27,339 nt of DNA from PALSA-600 sp037142875 (GTDB lineage Bacteria > Actinomycetota > Thermoleophilia > Gaiellales > Gaiellaceae), in NCBI GenBank assembly GCA_037142875.1, contig JBAWZV010000013.1, forward strand, positions 1 through 27,339. The letters run 5' to 3'. Below, piece by piece: positions 25,011-27,339 of this stretch (positions are counted from its first letter, which is position 1; each line of letters begins with the position of its first letter). The notes below the pieces were generated by a model. It saw only the letters and a list, made by a program, of their open reading frames with translations, was not told the DNA's origin and did no database searches. The position numbers and the translations under genes were made by a program.

Positions 25011-25040
25011 GGAGTCGGGCCCGTCTCCGGGCCCGACTCC
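25011..25040 (-). terminator. Strong terminator behind the molybdopterin hydroxylase gene
   Basis: Arms 25011-25023 and 25028-25040 are a perfect 13-bp, GC-rich inverted repeat with a 4-nt loop. On the minus strand TTTAAG follows, and it lies 30 nt after the stop at 25070-25072, so it should end that transcript. It also sits immediately upstream of the aminotransferase-like gene (start 24996), insulating it. Confidence 0.8.
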
Positions 25041-25069
25041 CTCCTTCCTCGAACCGTGGGTCGTCGCGG

Positions 25070-27339
25070 CTAGGCGACGCCCGCGGCCTTGAGCGTCGCG
25101 CGAACACGAGCTGGCGTCATCGGCGCCTCGTGAATGCGAACACCCGTCGCGTCGAAGAACGCGTTGGCGATGGCGGCAGCGACCGGAGCGGTCGGCGGCT
25201 CACCTGAGCCGGTCGGCAGCAGATCCGTCCGCTGAACGACCTTGACGTGCACGTTCGGATGATCCTTGAACCGCAGGAGCGGGTACGAGACCCAGTCGAG
25301 AGTCGTGACACGACCCTTGTTGAAGCCGACCTCCTCGTACAGCGCACGGCTGACGCCCATGATGAGCGAGCCCGACTGCTGGTTCTCGATCAGCGCAGGG
25401 GCAACCGAGAGACCGGCGACCTGGGCGGAGTACATGTCCTTCGCCACTATCTTGCCGGTCTTGATGTTGACCTCGATCTCGGCGATGACGCCGGCCTGCG
25501 AGCTTGCGTAGCCGCCGAGGGCGATCCCGCGTCCCCTGCGCACGTCCCCGGTCTGCTTGACCGAGTTCGCAACCCGCGTCTCCCAGTTGGCCATGGCCGC
25601 CACGTTGCTCAGCGAGTCTTTCCACTGGTCGAAGCCGTCGTTCACCTTCGCCGTCGTGATGTTCTGGAGCCGGAACTTGTACGGATCCATCCCGGCGAGG
25701 TAGGCGAGGTGGTCGATCACCTGCTCGTTGGCGAAACATGTCTGCGGGGCGTTCGGCGCCCGGAGCGTGCTCACCTTGAAGTAGTTGTTCAGCACCGGAA
25801 CCGTCTTGCCCGTGATGCGCCGGTTCGCGATGTTGTACTGCGTCCCGGAGTACGTCACGTCTGCCGGCCCGTTACCCGGAGTCGAGATCGTCTGGCCGAT
25901 CATGACCTCGGTCGGCGTCTTCGCGTACGACGCCATGCCGAAGCTCGTCGCATCCCAGGCAACGAGGTTGCCCTTCGCGTCGATGCCGCCCTTGACGTCC
26001 CACAGGGTCGCCGGGCCGTAGTTGTCCCACCCGTGCTCATCCCAGCGCATGTACTGGACGCGCACCGGCTTGCCGACCGTCTTCGACATGATCGCCGCGG
26101 CCTGCCCCGTGTCGACGTGCTGGGCGCCGCCGCCGAAGGTGCTCGACCCGGTGTAGTAGATGACGCGGGTGCGGCTGGCGTCGAGCCCGAGTGCGACCGA
26201 GACCTTCGGGCGCGTCGTGCCGTAGCCGTCCTTAACGTGGCTGTAGAGGATCGCGCCCGTGCTGTTGACGTCGGCGACGGCAACGTTCGGGCCGATCGGA
26301 GCATGCATCTGGTAGTGGTAGGTGAAGGTGCCGCTGTAGGTCTGGGCGGCGCTCTTCATCGCCCCGTCCGGATCGCCAGCAAGTGCCGAGACGCGTGCCG
26401 GAGCCTGACCGGCGGCGTCGAAGTCACGCATCGACTTCCAGAGGTTGCCGCTGCCAGAGATCTTCGGCGGATCCGACCAGGTGACCTTGAGCTGAGCGGC
26501 GGCCTGGATCGCGTCGTACTCGCGCGGAGCGACGACCCCGACGAAGTTGCCGACATGCACGACCTGAACGCCCGGTATGTGGGCGATCGAGGCCTGATCG
26601 ATGTTCAGTGGCACCGGGTTGATCCCGTCGCCGTAGGCGCCCTGGCCGCGCGGACGCACGATGCGGCCGTGGAGCATGCCGGGGACGCGAACGTTCGCGG
26701 CATAGGTGAGCTTGCCAGTGACGATGTCCGGGATGTCGCGGCGCGGCGTTCGGAGGATGCCGACCTGCGTGTACTGGCTCACGGGCTTGGCCGGAGCCGC
26801 ACCAGCGGCGAGCGTCGTACCCGTGTAGCTGACGTTGAAGAGCTTGTCGCCGATCAGCTGGCCGTAGGTGACGGTCTTGCCGCCGCCGGAGACAACGCCT
26901 TTCGAGACGCTGAGGCTGCTGACCGGAACACCGAGCTGTGTCGATGCAAGGCCGAGCAGCGCCTGATAGGCCGACACTGCCGCCATGCGGACGAGCGGAC
27001 CACCGGTCGTGATCGAGGAGCTGCCGCCCGTGTTACCGGTGTTCGGTGAGGGCAGCGGGCCGCCCGTGTCGAACGCGATGTGCACGAACTGGCTCGTGTC
27101 CATATTGAGCTCTTCGGCAGCGAGCGTGAGCAGCGCCGTCGTGGAGCCCTGGCCGAGCTCGATGCGCCCCGAGCGAAGCGACGCGGTGTTGTCGGCGTGG
27201 ATGATCAGGAACGAGTCAACGGCGTTCGGGTTGCCCGGGCCGGAGCTCGCGTACGGGTCGATCGCCGCGGCAGCCTTGCCCGCGGTGCCGGCGCCGACAG
27301 CGCTGAAGCCGACGACGAGTGCGCCGCCGCCCTTGAGGA
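25070..27339 (-). CDS. Molybdopterin-binding large subunit, xanthine dehydrogenase / isoquinoline oxidoreductase (IorB) type (partial, N-terminus just outside)
   Basis: This is a molybdenum hydroxylase large subunit, probably of the two-subunit IorAB kind, oxidising an N-heterocycle or aldehyde; the substrate is not predictable. About 755 residues are visible and the frame stays open to the right edge. The first visible residues, L-K-G-G-G-A-L-V-V-G-F-S-A-V-G-A-G, look like the end of a twin-arginine signal, so only about ten residues seem missing and export is likely. Motifs are G-R-I-E-L-G-Q-G-S-T-T-A (Moco loop), S-S-T-F-G-G-G-A-Q-H, L-R-A-P-N-A-P-Q-T, and G-S-G-E-P-P-T-A-P near the end with the catalytic Glu. 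The [2Fe-2S] small subunit is not in the window. Confidence 0.92.
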   Translation of the reverse strand, partial: LKGGGALVVGFSAVGAGTAGKAAAAIDPYASSGPGNPNAVDSFLIIHADNTASLRSGRIELGQGSTTALLTLAAEELNMDTSQFVHIAFDTGGPLPSPNTGNTGGSSSITTGGPLVRMAAVSAYQALLGLASTQLGVPVSSLSVSKGVVSGGGKTVTYGQLIGDKLFNVSYTGTTLAAGAAPAKPVSQYTQVGILRTPRRDIPDIVTGKLTYAANVRVPGMLHGRIVRPRGQGAYGDGINPVPLNIDQASIAHIPGVQVVHVGNFVGVVAPREYDAIQAAAQLKVTWSDPPKISGSGNLWKSMRDFDAAGQAPARVSALAGDPDGAMKSAAQTYSGTFTYHYQMHAPIGPNVAVADVNSTGAILYSHVKDGYGTTRPKVSVALGLDASRTRVIYYTGSSTFGGGAQHVDTGQAAAIMSKTVGKPVRVQYMRWDEHGWDNYGPATLWDVKGGIDAKGNLVAWDATSFGMASYAKTPTEVMIGQTISTPGNGPADVTYSGTQYNIANRRITGKTVPVLNNYFKVSTLRAPNAPQTCFANEQVIDHLAYLAGMDPYKFRLQNITTAKVNDGFDQWKDSLSNVAAMANWETRVANSVKQTGDVRRGRGIALGGYASSQAGVIAEIEVNIKTGKIVAKDMYSAQVAGLSVAPALIENQQSGSLIMGVSRALYEEVGFNKGRVTTLDWVSYPLLRFKDHPNVHVKVVQRTDLLPTGSGEPPTAPVAAAIANAFFDATGVRIHEAPMTPARVRATLKAAGVA

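Noticed and set aside
25247..27049. Plus-strand open frame of 600 codons opposite the molybdopterin hydroxylase
   Set aside because: It is an antisense shadow of a clearly conserved gene in GC-rich DNA; no recognisable motif or ribosome site.

Overview
This window is a GC-rich stretch of a bacterial chromosome, most likely from a deep-branching actinobacterium. The order Thermoleophilia (Gaiellales/Solirubrobacterales) fits best, but that is inference. The evidence is the actinobacterial-type integration host factor MihF directly upstream of gmk and rpoZ, pervasive GTG/TTG starts with 4-bp stop/start overlaps, GAAC-N4-GTTC LexA boxes, and an exported protein with the short V-T-x-x-K-I-A-D-N repeats often seen in that group. 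There are no rRNA genes, CRISPR arrays, insertion sequences or prophage cores. Nearly all genes lie on the minus strand.

Region by region. 1-904: the N-terminal part of an exported, phage-tail-fibre-like protein that runs off the left edge. 1063-3740 (minus): a housekeeping operon mihF-gmk-rpoZ-coaBC, with its own promoter, ending in what looks like a truncated TPR-protein remnant and a terminator-like hairpin. 3806-12083 (minus): a tightly coupled pyrimidine operon pyrR-pyrB-pyrC-carA-carB-pyrK-pyrD that builds orotate from carbamoyl phosphate and aspartate. Its leader carries a PyrR-binding motif folded over the pyrR ribosome binding site. 12138-15465 (minus): a LysM protein under a double LexA box, then RNase Z, a methyltransferase and a polytopic membrane protein, leading straight into pyrR. 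15561-19166 (minus): an enolase-superfamily dipeptide epimerase, a DUF1611 (DgcN-like) protein and a secreted glycosidase-like protein. 19192-20751 (plus): tRNA-Arg(CCG) followed closely by an SDR/DUF2867 protein that seems to start at CTG. 20761-22860 (minus): a large GT-C-like membrane protein, divergent from a CorA metal transporter (22917-23906, plus). 23926-24996 (minus): a fold-type I aminotransferase homologue lacking the PLP lysine. 25070-27339 (minus): most of an exported molybdopterin hydroxylase large subunit with a strong hairpin terminator behind it.

The best leads are: the LexA-controlled, nearly leaderless YneA/Rv2719c-like LysM gene with no lexA beside it; the Lys-to-Ala change in the aminotransferase; CarB without most of its oligomerisation domain; the PyrR translational-repression leader; and a possible murein-peptide/D-amino-acid module (epimerase, DUF1611, secreted hydrolase) next to the SOS-controlled cell-wall gene. 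Everything here was read by eye; no database search or folding program was run.
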